A DNA stretch of 64,000 nucleotides from JAGSPQ01 sp038206395 (GTDB lineage Bacteria; Myxococcota; Myxococcia; Myxococcales; Myxococcaceae), in contig JBBRAX010000002.1 of NCBI GenBank assembly GCA_038206395.1, forward strand, positions 124,001-188,000. Direction: 5' to 3'. Made by a program: the position numbers and the translations under genes. Below the pieces are notes generated by a model that was given only the letters and a program-made list of their open reading frames with translations, was not told the DNA's origin and did no database searches. This document shows positions 8,541 to 17,140 of this stretch, in pieces (position 1 is the first letter of the stretch; each line of letters opens with the position of its first letter).

Positions 8541-9005
8541 TCACACCTTCCCGATCTCGACCACCGTGGCCAGGTACTCGGCCTGCGCCGCGAGCTTCCC
8601 GTCGACGGTCGCGGTGCCCTTCGTCTTCCACACCATGCCCTTGTGGCGAATGACTTCGATGGTGAGCACCAGCTGATCGCCAGGCACCACGGGCCTTCTG
8701 AACTTCGCGTTGTCGACGCCCATCAGGTAGGTGACGTGGGTGGTGGGGCTGATGCCGCCCGAGGTGTAGCCGAGCAGCGCGCACGCCTGGGCCATGCACT
8801 CGAGAATGAGGACGCCGGGCATCACCGGGTGGCCGGGAAAATGTCCGCCGAAGAAGGGCTCGTTGATCGACACGTTCTTGAGCGCGACCAGCTTCTGTTC
8901 GGGCACCAGCTCGGTGACGCGATCCACCAGCAGAAACGGATAGCGGTGGGGCAGCAGCTTCTGGATTTCCATCACGTCCATCACCGGCTTCTTCTCGTCG
9001 TTCAT
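8541..9005 (-). CDS. fabZ: 3-hydroxyacyl-ACP dehydratase FabZ
   Basis: At 154 residues this is the normal length for FabZ. It has the hot-dog-fold signature LLPHRYPFLLVDRV and the active-site segment FGGHFPGHPVMPGVLILE, with catalytic His 55 and Glu 69. FabZ dehydrates 3-hydroxyacyl-ACP in fatty-acid elongation and competes with LpxA and LpxD for the same substrate, which is why it usually sits between them. The ATG overlaps the lpxD stop. Confidence 0.97.
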   Translation of the reverse strand: MNDEKKPVMDVMEIQKLLPHRYPFLLVDRVTELVPEQKLVALKNVSINEPFFGGHFPGHPVMPGVLILECMAQACALLGYTSGGISPTTHVTYLMGVDNAKFRRPVVPGDQLVLTIEVIRHKGMVWKTKGTATVDGKLAAQAEYLATVVEIGKV

Positions 9006-10036
9006 TTCTCTTTCTCCAGCGCTTCGATGCGCTTGCGAAGGGCGCGCAGCTCTTTGGCCATGTCGGGAAGTTTCTCGAACGTGGCCGATGCGCGGTACCA
9101 GCCGAGCATCGGCATCGTCGGAGTCCCCATCAAAAGGGCCCCTGCCTCCACGTCTTGCGGCACACCGGCCTGCGCCCCGATGCGCGCGAGGTCGCCGACG
9201 TTCAGGTGTCCCGCGAGCCCCGCCTGGCCGCCGAGCACGACGCCCTTGCCGAGCCTGGTCGAGCCCGAGATGCCCGACTGCGCGCACAAGAGGCTGAAGG
9301 GGCCGACGGTGACGTTGTGGGCGACCTGGACGAGGTTGTCGATCTTGGTGCCGCGGCCAATCACCGTCTCGCCCAGCGTCGCGCGGTCGATGCAGCTGCA
9401 GGCGCCGAGCTCGACGTCGTCTTCGAGGCGGGCGATGCCTGCTTGAGGAATCTTCACGTGCTCGGGCAGCGACGGATCGAGCGCGAAGCCAAAGCCATCG
9501 GCGCCCACCACCGCGCCCGCGTGAAGAATGCACCGGTTCCCAATGAGGCAGTGGTCGTAGACCGTCACGTTCGGGTGGAGCACCGCGTCGTCGCCGATGC
9601 GCGCGTGCTCGCCGACGAAGACGCCGGGGTGAAGCACGGCGCGGGCACCGACCACCGCGGCGCGCTCAATCGTGACGAAGGGCATCACGGTCGCTTCGTC
9701 GTGCACCTGCGCTTCGGCATGAATGAAGGCGCGGTCAGAGCGGCCCGCTGGGTACGCGCGCCGCGGGTAGAACCCCTGAGAGGCGCGGGCGAAGGCCAGG
9801 TGCGGGTTGCCGACGCGGACGTACGTGACGCCCGTGGGCGCCGGCGGAGCGTCGGCCCCGACCAGCACCGCCGAGGCCTTCGTCGCGGCCAGCGCCTTCT
9901 TGTACCGGGAGTTTCCGAAGAACGACAGCTGACCGGCCGCCGCTTCCTCGAGGCCCGCCACGCCATGAATCTCGAGCGCGGCGTTGCCTTCGACTTGCCC
10001 GCCCACCAAAGCGGCGAGCTCGCCCAGCCGTTTCAC
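9002..10036 (-). CDS. lpxD: UDP-3-O-acylglucosamine N-acyltransferase LpxD
   Basis: This 344-residue protein has the LpxD layout: an N-terminal uridine-binding domain (QLSFFGNSRYKKAL), a hexapeptide beta-helix (about 100-320), and a C-terminal helix (LRALRKRIEALEKEK). The catalytic His is His 240 in QVAHNV. It adds the second, amide-linked acyl chain in lipid A synthesis. Overlapping ATGA junctions join it to skp upstream and fabZ downstream, so the genes are co-translated. Confidence 0.97.
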   Translation of the reverse strand: MKRLGELAALVGGQVEGNAALEIHGVAGLEEAAAGQLSFFGNSRYKKALAATKASAVLVGADAPPAPTGVTYVRVGNPHLAFARASQGFYPRRAYPAGRSDRAFIHAEAQVHDEATVMPFVTIERAAVVGARAVLHPGVFVGEHARIGDDAVLHPNVTVYDHCLIGNRCILHAGAVVGADGFGFALDPSLPEHVKIPQAGIARLEDDVELGACSCIDRATLGETVIGRGTKIDNLVQVAHNVTVGPFSLLCAQSGISGSTRLGKGVVLGGQAGLAGHLNVGDLARIGAQAGVPQDVEAGALLMGTPTMPMLGWYRASATFEKLPDMAKELRALRKRIEALEKEK

Positions 10037-10605
10037 TTCTTCGGAGCGGGCGCCGCAGCGTCCTTCTTCGGTGCAGCCGCGGCCGCGCCCTTCACCTGGT
10101 ACTTGTCGTTGTAGGTGCGGACGAGCTCGTTGGTGAGGTCGAGGCTGGCCGGGGCGTAGACGAGGCCCGAGTCCGTCTTCTCGAACACCATCGTCAGCTG
10201 CTCACGCACCGCGATCGCCGCGATGATCGGGTCCATCTTCTCGAAGATCTTCTTCAGCTCCTTCTGTTCCGACTGGGCCATCTCGGCCTGCAGCTTCTCG
10301 GCGCGCTGGGTGAGCTCGAAGAGGCGCTTCTGGAGCTCGGTGAACTTCTGGTTGCGGACCTCCTCGCTCATCATGCTGCCCTGCTTGTCGAGCACGGCCT
10401 TGTCGTCGCGAAGCTTGGCCTGCTCGCCTTCGAAGTCGGCCTTCTTCTTGTCGAGCTCGGTCTTCAGCCGGGTACGGGCATCTTTGCCTTCAGCGACTTC
10501 CTGCAGGGCGCGCTGGAGGTCGACGTACCCAAGCTTGATGTCAGCGTGGGCGACGGCCGAGAGGGTGAGGGCGGCGGTGAGGGCGAAAGTGATGGGACTG
10601 CGCAT
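10033..10605 (-). CDS. skp: OmpH/Skp-family periplasmic chaperone
   Basis: This 190-residue protein has a Sec signal (MRSPITFALTAALTLSAVAHA), a conserved start of the mature part (KLGYVDLQRAL), then a long charged coiled coil (about 40-125) and a short C-terminal beta part, as in OmpH/Skp proteins that carry unfolded outer-membrane proteins to the Bam complex. A low-complexity Ala/Lys/Pro tail of about 20 residues is added at the end. It is the first gene of the skp-lpxD-fabZ-lpxA-lpxI run; bamA, which often precedes skp, is not present upstream here. The 111 bases in front of it are the likely promoter region. Confidence 0.92.
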   Translation of the reverse strand: MRSPITFALTAALTLSAVAHADIKLGYVDLQRALQEVAEGKDARTRLKTELDKKKADFEGEQAKLRDDKAVLDKQGSMMSEEVRNQKFTELQKRLFELTQRAEKLQAEMAQSEQKELKKIFEKMDPIIAAIAVREQLTMVFEKTDSGLVYAPASLDLTNELVRTYNDKYQVKGAAAAAPKKDAAAPAPKK

Positions 10606-10716
10606 GGTTTTGCACTCCAGACGGCGGCTGAAAATGGACGCGACGGGCTATAGGGGGGCCCCCTTGAGCCCGTCAAGAAAGGAAGACGGACAGCGGGCGT
10701 CAGAATTTCAAAAAAA

Positions 10717-11109
10717 TCAACGCAGCTTGGCGCGCTCGCGAAGGACCTCGACCAGCTCTTTGTGGCGCTGGAAGAAGCTGCTGAACGAGAAGGTCTGCGC
10801 TCCGGCGTGCACCGTGTAGAGGGTGATCAGCCCCGGCAGCACCGCCAGCCGCTGGATGTCGGCGAACCGCAGCCGCGTCTCGCGCACCATGCCGCGGTAC
10901 GTGATGCCCTCGCCGTCGACGAGGATCGCGGTGCGCACGTAGTAGAAGACGGACGCGACGAAGAGGATGACGAAGAACGCGGTCGACGCGAAGGTCTTCA
11001 AGGGCACGGTCGGGTTCACGACCAGAAACGCCAACACCGAGATCCAGAAGACCGCCGCGAGGGCCATCGCGACGCCCAGAAACGGCTGGGGGCGGAAGAT
11101 GCGTTTCAT
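10717..11109 (-). CDS. Small membrane protein with a bacterial PH-like domain
   Basis: This 130-residue protein has two predicted membrane helices close together (about 12-32 and 40-60), followed by a beta-rich domain beginning VDGEGITYRG with RFADIQRLAVLPGLITLYT, the pattern of small bacterial PH-domain (YcxB/YdbT-like) proteins. No catalytic residues are visible. It is read in the same direction as skp but is separated from it by 111 bases. The ATG at 11109 leaves 59 bases to the divergent helicase gene, a probable shared promoter region. Confidence 0.65.
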   Translation of the reverse strand: MKRIFRPQPFLGVAMALAAVFWISVLAFLVVNPTVPLKTFASTAFFVILFVASVFYYVRTAILVDGEGITYRGMVRETRLRFADIQRLAVLPGLITLYTVHAGAQTFSFSSFFQRHKELVEVLRERAKLR

Positions 11110-11168
11110 GCTTTCGACAGGCTAACGCCGACCGTCGCGCCCCGCCAAGACGGGGTAAGGGGAGCCCC

Positions 11169-12422
11169 ATGACTTCTAAAGGCCCCGCCTTCGACGCGCT
11201 TGGCCTGACCCCTGCGAGCCAGCGGGCGATCGAGCGTGCGGGCTACACCCACCCCACCCCGGTGCAGCAGCAGGCGATTCCTCCGGCGCTGGCGGGCAAG
11301 GACGTGATCGCCTGCGCCGAGACGGGCACCGGCAAGACGGCCGCGTTCGTGCTGCCAATCGTCGATCGGCTGTCGGGAAAGAAGGGAATCGTGGCGCTGG
11401 TGCTCGCTCCGACGCGCGAGCTCGCGGTGCAGATCACCCGCCACGCCCAGCGCTTCGCCGGAGCGCGTGGCCTTTCGGTGGCTGCCGTCACCGGTGGCGA
11501 CGACGTGAACGAGCAGATCGAAGAGCTCAAGCGCGCGAACGTCGTCGTCGCGACGCCAGGCCGCCTCGTCGATCACCTGCAGCGCGGCACCATCTCGCTC
11601 GCAGCTGTCGAAGTGCTCGTGCTCGACGAAGCCGACCGCATGCTCGACATGGGCTTCAAGCCTCAGCTGACCCGCGTGCTCGCGCGGTTGCCGAAGAAGC
11701 GGCAGTCGATGTTGTTCAGCGCGACGATGGGCGCCGAGGTCGAGGCTTTCGCGAAGGTCGCGCTGCACCACCCGGTTCGCGTCGAAGTCGCGGCCAGCGG
11801 AACCACGGCGGCGCAGGCCTCACAGGTGGTGTTCGAAGTTCCTCAAGCAGAGAAGACGGCGCTGCTGCTGACGCTCCTGGCGCAGGGCGAAGAGAGCACG
11901 CTCGTGTTCACCCGTACGCGCCGCAAGGCCGACAAGCTCACGGCGGCGCTGCTGCGCGCGGATCACAAGGTCGAACGGATCCACGCCGATCGTTCGCAGC
12001 CGCAGCGGAAGTTCGCGCTCGAAGGATTCCGCGCGGGCCGGTTCCGGGTGTTGATCGCCACCGATATCGCGGCGCGCGGCATCGACGTGGCGGGCATCGG
12101 TCACGTGGTGAACTACGACCTGCCGCACGTGCCCGAGGACTACGTGCACCGCGTCGGCCGCACGGCCCGCGCGCAGGCGACGGGCCGCGCTTCTTCCTTC
12201 GCGTCGCCCGATGACGCCGAGATGCTGGCGGCGATTGAGAAGCTGACGCGCGCCAGGGTTCCGCGGGCCGAAGTTCCGCGCGACACCACGGTCTTCAAGG
12301 AAGCGATCGCCGCTGAGAAAGCGCGCCAGGCCGACCCGGGCCCGCCGCAGCAGGTCGCGCCCCGGCCCGAAGGAAAGCCGGTGGGCCGCCACGCGCGCAG
12401 CCACCCCAAAAAGCCGAAATGA
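11169..12422 (+). CDS. DEAD-box ATP-dependent RNA helicase (RhlE-type)
   Basis: This 417-residue protein has all the DEAD-box motifs: Q motif near residue 34, AETGTGKT at 50-57, PTREL, TPGR, DEAD at 153-156, SAT at 184-186, and HRVGRTAR at 327-334. The short basic C-terminal tail (Pro/Lys/Arg) fits the RhlE group, which remodels RNA in ribosome assembly and the degradosome, but RhlB or another paralogue cannot be excluded. Its stop overlaps the ATG of the EVE-domain gene. Confidence 0.95.
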   Translation: MTSKGPAFDALGLTPASQRAIERAGYTHPTPVQQQAIPPALAGKDVIACAETGTGKTAAFVLPIVDRLSGKKGIVALVLAPTRELAVQITRHAQRFAGARGLSVAAVTGGDDVNEQIEELKRANVVVATPGRLVDHLQRGTISLAAVEVLVLDEADRMLDMGFKPQLTRVLARLPKKRQSMLFSATMGAEVEAFAKVALHHPVRVEVAASGTTAAQASQVVFEVPQAEKTALLLTLLAQGEESTLVFTRTRRKADKLTAALLRADHKVERIHADRSQPQRKFALEGFRAGRFRVLIATDIAARGIDVAGIGHVVNYDLPHVPEDYVHRVGRTARAQATGRASSFASPDDAEMLAAIEKLTRARVPRAEVPRDTTVFKEAIAAEKARQADPGPPQQVAPRPEGKPVGRHARSHPKKPK

Positions 12423-12883
12423 GCCACTGGCTGATCAAGAGCGAGGAGCACGTCTATTCGATCGCCCACCTGAAGCGAGACCGCACGACGGGCTGGGAAG
12501 GGGTCCGGAACTACGAGGCGCGAAACCTGATGCGCGACGCGATGAAGCCCGGCGAGCTCGCGTTTTTCTACCACTCGAACTCGAAGCCTTCGGGCATCGC
12601 GGGGCTCGCCAGAATCCTGCGCGTCGACCTGCCCGACCCGACCCAGTTCGACTCGAATTCCGACTACTTCGACGCGACCAGCGACAAGAAGAACCCGCGC
12701 TGGCGGATGATCGAGGTCGAGTTCGTGCAGCGCTTTCCGCGGCTGCTCTCGCTCGAGGTGCTCAAAGCCGAGAAGGCGCTTTTAAAGATGCCGCTGCTGG
12801 CGAAGGGCTCGCGGCTGTCGGTGCAGCCGGTGTCCGACGCGCACTTCGCGCACGTTTTGAAGCTGGTAGGGTCCGCGCCATGA
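12419..12883 (+). CDS. EVE-domain protein
   Basis: This 154-residue protein is a single EVE (PUA-like) domain: HWLIKSEEHVYSI, then GWEGVRNYEARN, a KPGELAFFYHSN motif, GIAGLARI, and WRMIEVEF. EVE domains bind modified bases in RNA or DNA. Coupling to a DEAD-box helicase by an ATGA overlap suggests an RNA-related job, which is inference. The following secreted protein also overlaps its stop by four bases. Confidence 0.92.
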   Translation: MSHWLIKSEEHVYSIAHLKRDRTTGWEGVRNYEARNLMRDAMKPGELAFFYHSNSKPSGIAGLARILRVDLPDPTQFDSNSDYFDATSDKKNPRWRMIEVEFVQRFPRLLSLEVLKAEKALLKMPLLAKGSRLSVQPVSDAHFAHVLKLVGSAP

Positions 12884-13383
12884 AAACGCTTCTCGTCTCG
12901 TTGCTGCTCGCAGTGCCCGCCCTCGCCGATTCCGCCGGAGGCATCAGCTGGACACAGCCCACCACCTGGAAGGCCGACGCGCCGCGTCAGATGCGGGCGG
13001 CGACGTACCTGGTCGCTGCGGCGAAGGGCGACACCGACGGCGCGGAGTGCGGCGTCTTCTATTTCGGAGAAGGCCAGGGCGGCGGCGTCGACGCGAACGT
13101 CGACCGCTGGGTGGGCCAGTTCGAGAACGCGAAGGGCACGCCGTTGCGGAAGAAGGAAAAGCTCGCGGGCTTCGACGTCACCACCATCGAGGTCGACGGC
13201 ACGTACGCCAGCTCGATGGGCGGGCCGATGGGGCCGAAGACGCCGAAGGCCGGCTACAAGCTGCTGGGCGCCATCATCGAGGGCCCCAGGGGCAACGTGT
13301 TCTTCAAGCTGACGGGCCCCGTCAAGACGGTGGAAGCGGCCCGGGCCGAGTTCATGAAGATGCTGAAGACTGCGACGAAATAG
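12880..13383 (+). CDS. Secreted hypothetical protein
   Basis: This 167-residue protein has a signal peptide (MKTLLVSLLLAVPALADSAGG) and a compact alpha/beta domain with ISWTQPTTWK at the start and GPVKTVEAARAEFMKML at the end. That shape resembles periplasmic PsbP/MOG1-like proteins found in Myxococcota, but I cannot name the family. The ATG overlaps the EVE stop. A perfect 14-base palindrome 12 bases after the stop probably ends the helicase operon. Confidence 0.7.
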   Translation: MKTLLVSLLLAVPALADSAGGISWTQPTTWKADAPRQMRAATYLVAAAKGDTDGAECGVFYFGEGQGGGVDANVDRWVGQFENAKGTPLRKKEKLAGFDVTTIEVDGTYASSMGGPMGPKTPKAGYKLLGAIIEGPRGNVFFKLTGPVKTVEAARAEFMKMLKTATK

Positions 13384-13394
13384 CTGAGCGGTAT

Positions 13395-13408
13395 TCCCCA
13401 GCTGGGGA
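13395..13408. terminator. Terminator-like palindrome after the helicase operon
   Basis: TCCCCAGCTGGGGA is a perfect 14-base palindrome 12 bases after the stop of the secreted protein gene. A second weak inverted repeat (CCTCTG at 13415-13420 with CAGAGG at 13436-13441) follows. There is no T run, so it is only a candidate transcription stop or processing hairpin. Confidence 0.35.
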
Positions 13409-13503
13409 GTCCTGCCTCTGACATCGGCGGCTGGCCAGAGGGGTGCTTCGCGGCACATCGAATGCACGCGACTGTCACACACCCTCACACCAGAGATCCG
13501 CAA

Positions 13504-13911
13504 ATGACCCAGCTCGTATTGCTCGCCGAGGAAGATCTCATTGTGCGCGAACAGCTCGCCCGCGCGCTGAGGGTGCATGGCTACCAGGTGATCGCGGTGC
13601 GCGATGGCCTCGGGCTCTGCGACTACCTCGAGCTCGCCCGCTTCTCGAACGGCCGCGCCCCGAACCCCGACTGCATCGTCTCGGACGTCGAGCTATCGGG
13701 CTACGGCGGAGCGGCCATCTGCCAGCAGCTGTCGATCGATCAATCACACATCCCCTTCATCCTGCTCGGCACCGGTGAGCTGCCCGAGAACTCTGGCGCC
13801 GCTAACCTCGTGCAGAAGCCCGTGAACCCCGAAGTGCTGATTCAGTCGGTGATGGCGTGCCTCGCGAACGCCACGCCGCGCCGCGAAGAGCAGGCCAGCG
13901 CAGCCGGTTAG
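13504..13911 (+). CDS. Stand-alone response-regulator receiver protein
   Basis: This 135-residue protein is a single CheY-like receiver domain. The acidic pocket is EED at residues 9-11, the phospho-acceptor is Asp 61 (IVSDVE), and Lys 105 (VQKPV) is in place; the usual Thr/Ser at the end of strand 4 appears as LLGTG. There is no output domain, so it probably acts through protein contacts. An ATG 14 codons upstream is in frame, but the ATG at 13504 starts right at the first beta strand and is preferred. No kinase gene is adjacent. Confidence 0.85.
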   Translation: MTQLVLLAEEDLIVREQLARALRVHGYQVIAVRDGLGLCDYLELARFSNGRAPNPDCIVSDVELSGYGGAAICQQLSIDQSHIPFILLGTGELPENSGAANLVQKPVNPEVLIQSVMACLANATPRREEQASAAG

Positions 13912-13968
13912 TCGTTCGGCCCCTTCAGACTGATTGTCATTGAGCTGAGCCGAATCTAGACAGCGGGC

Positions 13969-15327
13969 ATGCCCCGCAAAGTCGCCATCGTCGGATCCGG
14001 CATCGTCGGTTTGTGCATGGCCCACGGCCTGCGCAAGCGTGGCCACGCCGTCACCCTCTACTCAGATCGAAACCGGGAACAGTGGCTCAACGACTCGACG
14101 CCCACCGGTGGCGCCGGGCGGTTTCGTGATGCCGTGCAGCTCGAGCGAGAGCTCGGCTTGAGCCACTGGGAAGCGCAGGTACCGATGGTCGGCGGCGTGC
14201 ACCTCACGATGAGCCTGAGCGCGAAGAACCGGGTGCTGACCGCAGTCGCGACTGTCGATGGGCCGGCGATGGCCGTCGACATGCGGATGCAGATTCACCG
14301 CTGGATGGGAGATCTCGAGGCAGGCGGCGGCACAGTCGTCGTCGGCGCGGTCGACGTGGAGCGCCTCGACACCATCACCGCTGAGCACGAGCTGACGTTC
14401 GTCGCAGTCGGCCGCGGCCCGCTGTGCAACCTGTTCGAGCGCGATCGAGCGCGAAGCGTGCGCCAGGAACCTCCGCGGCACCTGTCGATGGCGATCGTCA
14501 AGGACGCGGCGATGAAGATCGAAGGCGTGCCGTTCTTGCCGGTGAAGTTCAACATCAGCCCCAAAGAGGGCGAGGCGTTCTGGACGCCATACCTGCACAA
14601 GGACGGCATCGCGACCTGGGCGCTGCTCATCGAAGCGAAGCAGGGAAAAGGCCTCGACCGCTTTCGCGGCTGCAAGGACGGCCATGACGTCGTCGCACGG
14701 ATGAAGGCGCTGATCCTCGAGCGGTTCCCGTGGGACCACGCGTGGGTGAAGGACTGCGTCCTGGCCGACGAGCGCGGCTGGCTCACCGGTGAAGTCCTGC
14801 CGAGCATCCGCGGCCCCGTCGCGACGCTGCCCTCTGGTCGCAGCGTTCTCGCGCTCGGAGACACCGCGGTCTCGATGGATCCCTGCGCTGGCCAGGGTGC
14901 CAACAACGGCGCGAAGATGGTGCGGTCGTACTTGAAGTCGATCGACGCGCGCGCGGACCTCGAGTTCGATGCCGCGTGGATGCGCGAGGCCTTTGAGACC
15001 TTCTACGGGGCCGAGGGCGAGCGCACCTACGCGTTCAGCGATCTGCTCACCCAGCCGATGGCGAAGGCGGGTCAGGATCTGCTGATCGCGCAATACGGCA
15101 GCACTGGCAGCGGCAGCTCGAAAGAGCAGTTGATCGCCAACGCGATCGCCGAGAACTTCGTCGACCCCAGAACGCTCACCCACTGCTTCGTCGATAAAGC
15201 AGCCTCGCACGCGTTCATCGCCAGGACCGTGGGCGGCTCGGCGCGCTGGCATTTGCTCAAGAAGACCCTCGCCATCGGCCACCAGCAATTGCGTCAGGCC
15301 GTCGGTCTCGCGCCACAGCACTCCTGA
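13969..15327 (+). CDS. StyA-like FAD-dependent monooxygenase
   Basis: This 452-residue protein has an N-terminal FAD-binding Rossmann motif (VGSGIVGLCMAHGL), then YSDRNREQWLND in the position typical of styrene/indole monooxygenases, a central substrate-binding region, and the second FAD motif LGDTAVSMDPCAGQGANN. The order and length match the StyA group (group E flavoprotein monooxygenases), which use reduced FAD from a separate reductase to epoxidise styrene or indole. No StyB-type flavin reductase is next to it. The true substrate is unknown. It is a single gene facing the pnt operon. Confidence 0.82.
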   Translation: MPRKVAIVGSGIVGLCMAHGLRKRGHAVTLYSDRNREQWLNDSTPTGGAGRFRDAVQLERELGLSHWEAQVPMVGGVHLTMSLSAKNRVLTAVATVDGPAMAVDMRMQIHRWMGDLEAGGGTVVVGAVDVERLDTITAEHELTFVAVGRGPLCNLFERDRARSVRQEPPRHLSMAIVKDAAMKIEGVPFLPVKFNISPKEGEAFWTPYLHKDGIATWALLIEAKQGKGLDRFRGCKDGHDVVARMKALILERFPWDHAWVKDCVLADERGWLTGEVLPSIRGPVATLPSGRSVLALGDTAVSMDPCAGQGANNGAKMVRSYLKSIDARADLEFDAAWMREAFETFYGAEGERTYAFSDLLTQPMAKAGQDLLIAQYGSTGSGSSKEQLIANAIAENFVDPRTLTHCFVDKAASHAFIARTVGGSARWHLLKKTLAIGHQQLRQAVGLAPQHS

Positions 15328-15328
15328 C

Positions 15329-15392
15329 GTCAGCTCCCGGGCAGCGGTCCCTCGCCGACGTCGCGTCGTCGTCCGTGCCCGCGCGAGCTGAC
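15329..15392. terminator. Inverted repeat between convergent styA-like and pntB genes
   Basis: GTCAGCTC (15329-15336) pairs with GAGCTGAC (15385-15392), and inside them CGGGCA (15338-15343) pairs with TGCCCG (15376-15381). This forms a long imperfect stem with a loop of about 32 bases. It starts just after the stop of the monooxygenase gene, in the only non-coding gap between two convergent genes. A bidirectional terminator is the simplest reading. Confidence 0.35.
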
Positions 15393-15446
15393 CCAACTGC
15401 GCCCGCCAGGCTCAGGCAGCTGGGGTTTGACGACGAAGGGGCAGCC

Positions 15447-16838
15447 TCAGAGCGTCTTCATCTCGCTGACCAGCTTCTGCAGCGTGGCCTTGGCGTCGCC
15501 GAAGATCAGCGAGGTCTTCTCGTCGAAGAACAGCGCGTTCTCGATGCCAGCGAAGCCGGTGCCCTTGCCCCGCTTGAGCACGAAGATCTGCCGCGCCTGG
15601 TCAACGTTGAGGATCGGCATCCCATAGATGGGGCTGTTCGGATCCCGCTTGGCCGCCGGGTTCACCACGTCGTTGGCGCCGATGACGATCGCCACGTCGA
15701 CGGTGGGGAACTGGTCGTTGATCTCTTCCATCTCGACCATCTTCTCGTATGGCACGTTGGCCTCGGCGAGAAGCACGTTCATGTGCCCTGGCATGCGGCC
15801 AGCGACCGGATGAATCGCGTACTTCACCTCGCCGCCGCGCTTCTCGACCTGCTCGGCCATCTCGCGCACCAGCTGCTGCGCCTGCGCGACCGCCAGGCCG
15901 TAGCCGGGCACCACCACCACCGAACGGGCGAACGCCAGGGTCGCCGCGGCGTCCTCGGCCGAGATCGACTTCATCTCACCCGACGCCAGCGCCGCCGCGC
16001 CCCCCTTCGGGGCCGACCCGAACGCGCCGAAGAGCACGTTGGCGAACGAGCGGTTCATCGCCTTGCTCATCAGCACCGACAGCAAGAAGCCCGACGCGCC
16101 GTCCAGCGCGCCGCAGATGATCAGCACGTTGTTTCCAATCGCGAACCCCGTCGCCGAGGCCGCGAGGCCGGCGTAGCTGTTGAGCAGCGAGACGACGACT
16201 GGCATGTCGGCTCCTCCGATCGGCAGCACCATCGACAGGCCGATGACGAACGACAGCCCGACCAGGGCGAAGAACGCCCACTGCTGGGTGGGGTCGTAGA
16301 CGAGGTAGCCGAACAGCCCCAGCGCTCCGGAAAACAGCGCGAGGTTGACGAAGTTCTGGCCGGGGAAGGTGATTGGCTTGCCCGAGATGAGCTCCTGCAG
16401 CTTGCCGAACGCCACCAAGCTGCCCGAGACCGTCAGCGCGCCGAACAGCACCTCGAAGCCGAGCGCGCCCATCATCGGCCGCGCCATCGACAGGCCTTCG
16501 CGGTGGTGCGAGTAGTACTCGGCGACGCCGACCAGGGTCGCGGCGAGCGCGCCAAACATGTGGGAGATCGCGATTCGCTGCGGCATCGCGGTCATCGCGA
16601 CCCGGGTGCCCAGCGGCCAGCCGATGATCGTCCCCAGCGTGAGGCCGACCAGCACCCAGCCGTAGTTGACGATCTCGTGGTGCAGCAGCGTGCCGCTGAC
16701 GGCGGCCACCATGCCGATCGCCGCCAGCTGCATTCCGCGCCGCGCCGTCTCGGGCTTGGTGAGGCTGCGCAGGCCGAGAATGAACAGCACCGACGCGACG
16801 AGGTACGCGAGGTCGGTGAGGATCTGCTGTGGGGTCAC
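15447..16838 (-). CDS. pntB: NAD(P) transhydrogenase subunit beta
   Basis: This 463-residue protein has eight or nine membrane helices in the first 270 residues, then the NADP-binding domain III with VPGYGLAVAQAQ, HPVAGRMPGHMNVLLAEA, VVIGANDVVNPAA and the LKRGKGTGFAGI motif. These are the diagnostic PntB segments. With PntA it couples hydride transfer from NADH to NADP+ to proton entry across the inner membrane. Its ATG overlaps the stop of the alpha-2 subunit gene. Confidence 0.97.
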   Translation of the reverse strand: MTPQQILTDLAYLVASVLFILGLRSLTKPETARRGMQLAAIGMVAAVSGTLLHHEIVNYGWVLVGLTLGTIIGWPLGTRVAMTAMPQRIAISHMFGALAATLVGVAEYYSHHREGLSMARPMMGALGFEVLFGALTVSGSLVAFGKLQELISGKPITFPGQNFVNLALFSGALGLFGYLVYDPTQQWAFFALVGLSFVIGLSMVLPIGGADMPVVVSLLNSYAGLAASATGFAIGNNVLIICGALDGASGFLLSVLMSKAMNRSFANVLFGAFGSAPKGGAAALASGEMKSISAEDAAATLAFARSVVVVPGYGLAVAQAQQLVREMAEQVEKRGGEVKYAIHPVAGRMPGHMNVLLAEANVPYEKMVEMEEINDQFPTVDVAIVIGANDVVNPAAKRDPNSPIYGMPILNVDQARQIFVLKRGKGTGFAGIENALFFDEKTSLIFGDAKATLQKLVSEMKTL

Positions 16839-17140
16839 TTCGGTTCTCCGGCCTTCAGCTTCGGGCCCTTGAACATCTTCAACATCCGGTCGGTGATGAT
16901 GAAGCCACCGACGCAGTTGATGGTCGCGCAGGTGACGGCGATCACGCCCAGCACGGTGGCCAGGTCGTTGCGGCTGCTACCGGCGACCACCAGCGAGCCG
17001 ACCAGCGAGATGCCCGAGATGGCGTTGGTCGCGGACATCAGCGGGGTGTGGAGCAGCGGCGGCACCCGGGTGATGACCTGAAAGCCGACGAAGCCGGCGA
17101 GGATGAAGACGTAGAGCTCAGCGATGGCGGTGTGGGTCAT
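16835..17140 (-). CDS. pntA2: NAD(P) transhydrogenase subunit alpha part 2
   Basis: This 101-residue membrane protein has three predicted helices, with FVGFQVITRVPPLLHTPLMSATNAISG, the conserved segment of the alpha-subunit membrane domain. In this organism the alpha subunit is split into a soluble part 1 and this membrane part 2, as in Rhodospirillum rubrum. Overlaps of ATGA type link it to both neighbours. Confidence 0.95.
   Translation of the reverse strand: MTHTAIAELYVFILAGFVGFQVITRVPPLLHTPLMSATNAISGISLVGSLVVAGSSRNDLATVLGVIAVTCATINCVGGFIITDRMLKMFKGPKLKAGEPK

Noticed and set aside
10606..10716. Possible bamA fragment before skp
   Set aside because: The gap is only 111 bases and has no reading frame like BamA; it is more likely a promoter region.
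15375..17081. Plus-strand ORF of 568 codons
   Set aside because: It runs antisense to pntB and pntA2, is Arg/His/Asp-rich and has no motif; long antisense frames are common in GC-rich DNA.
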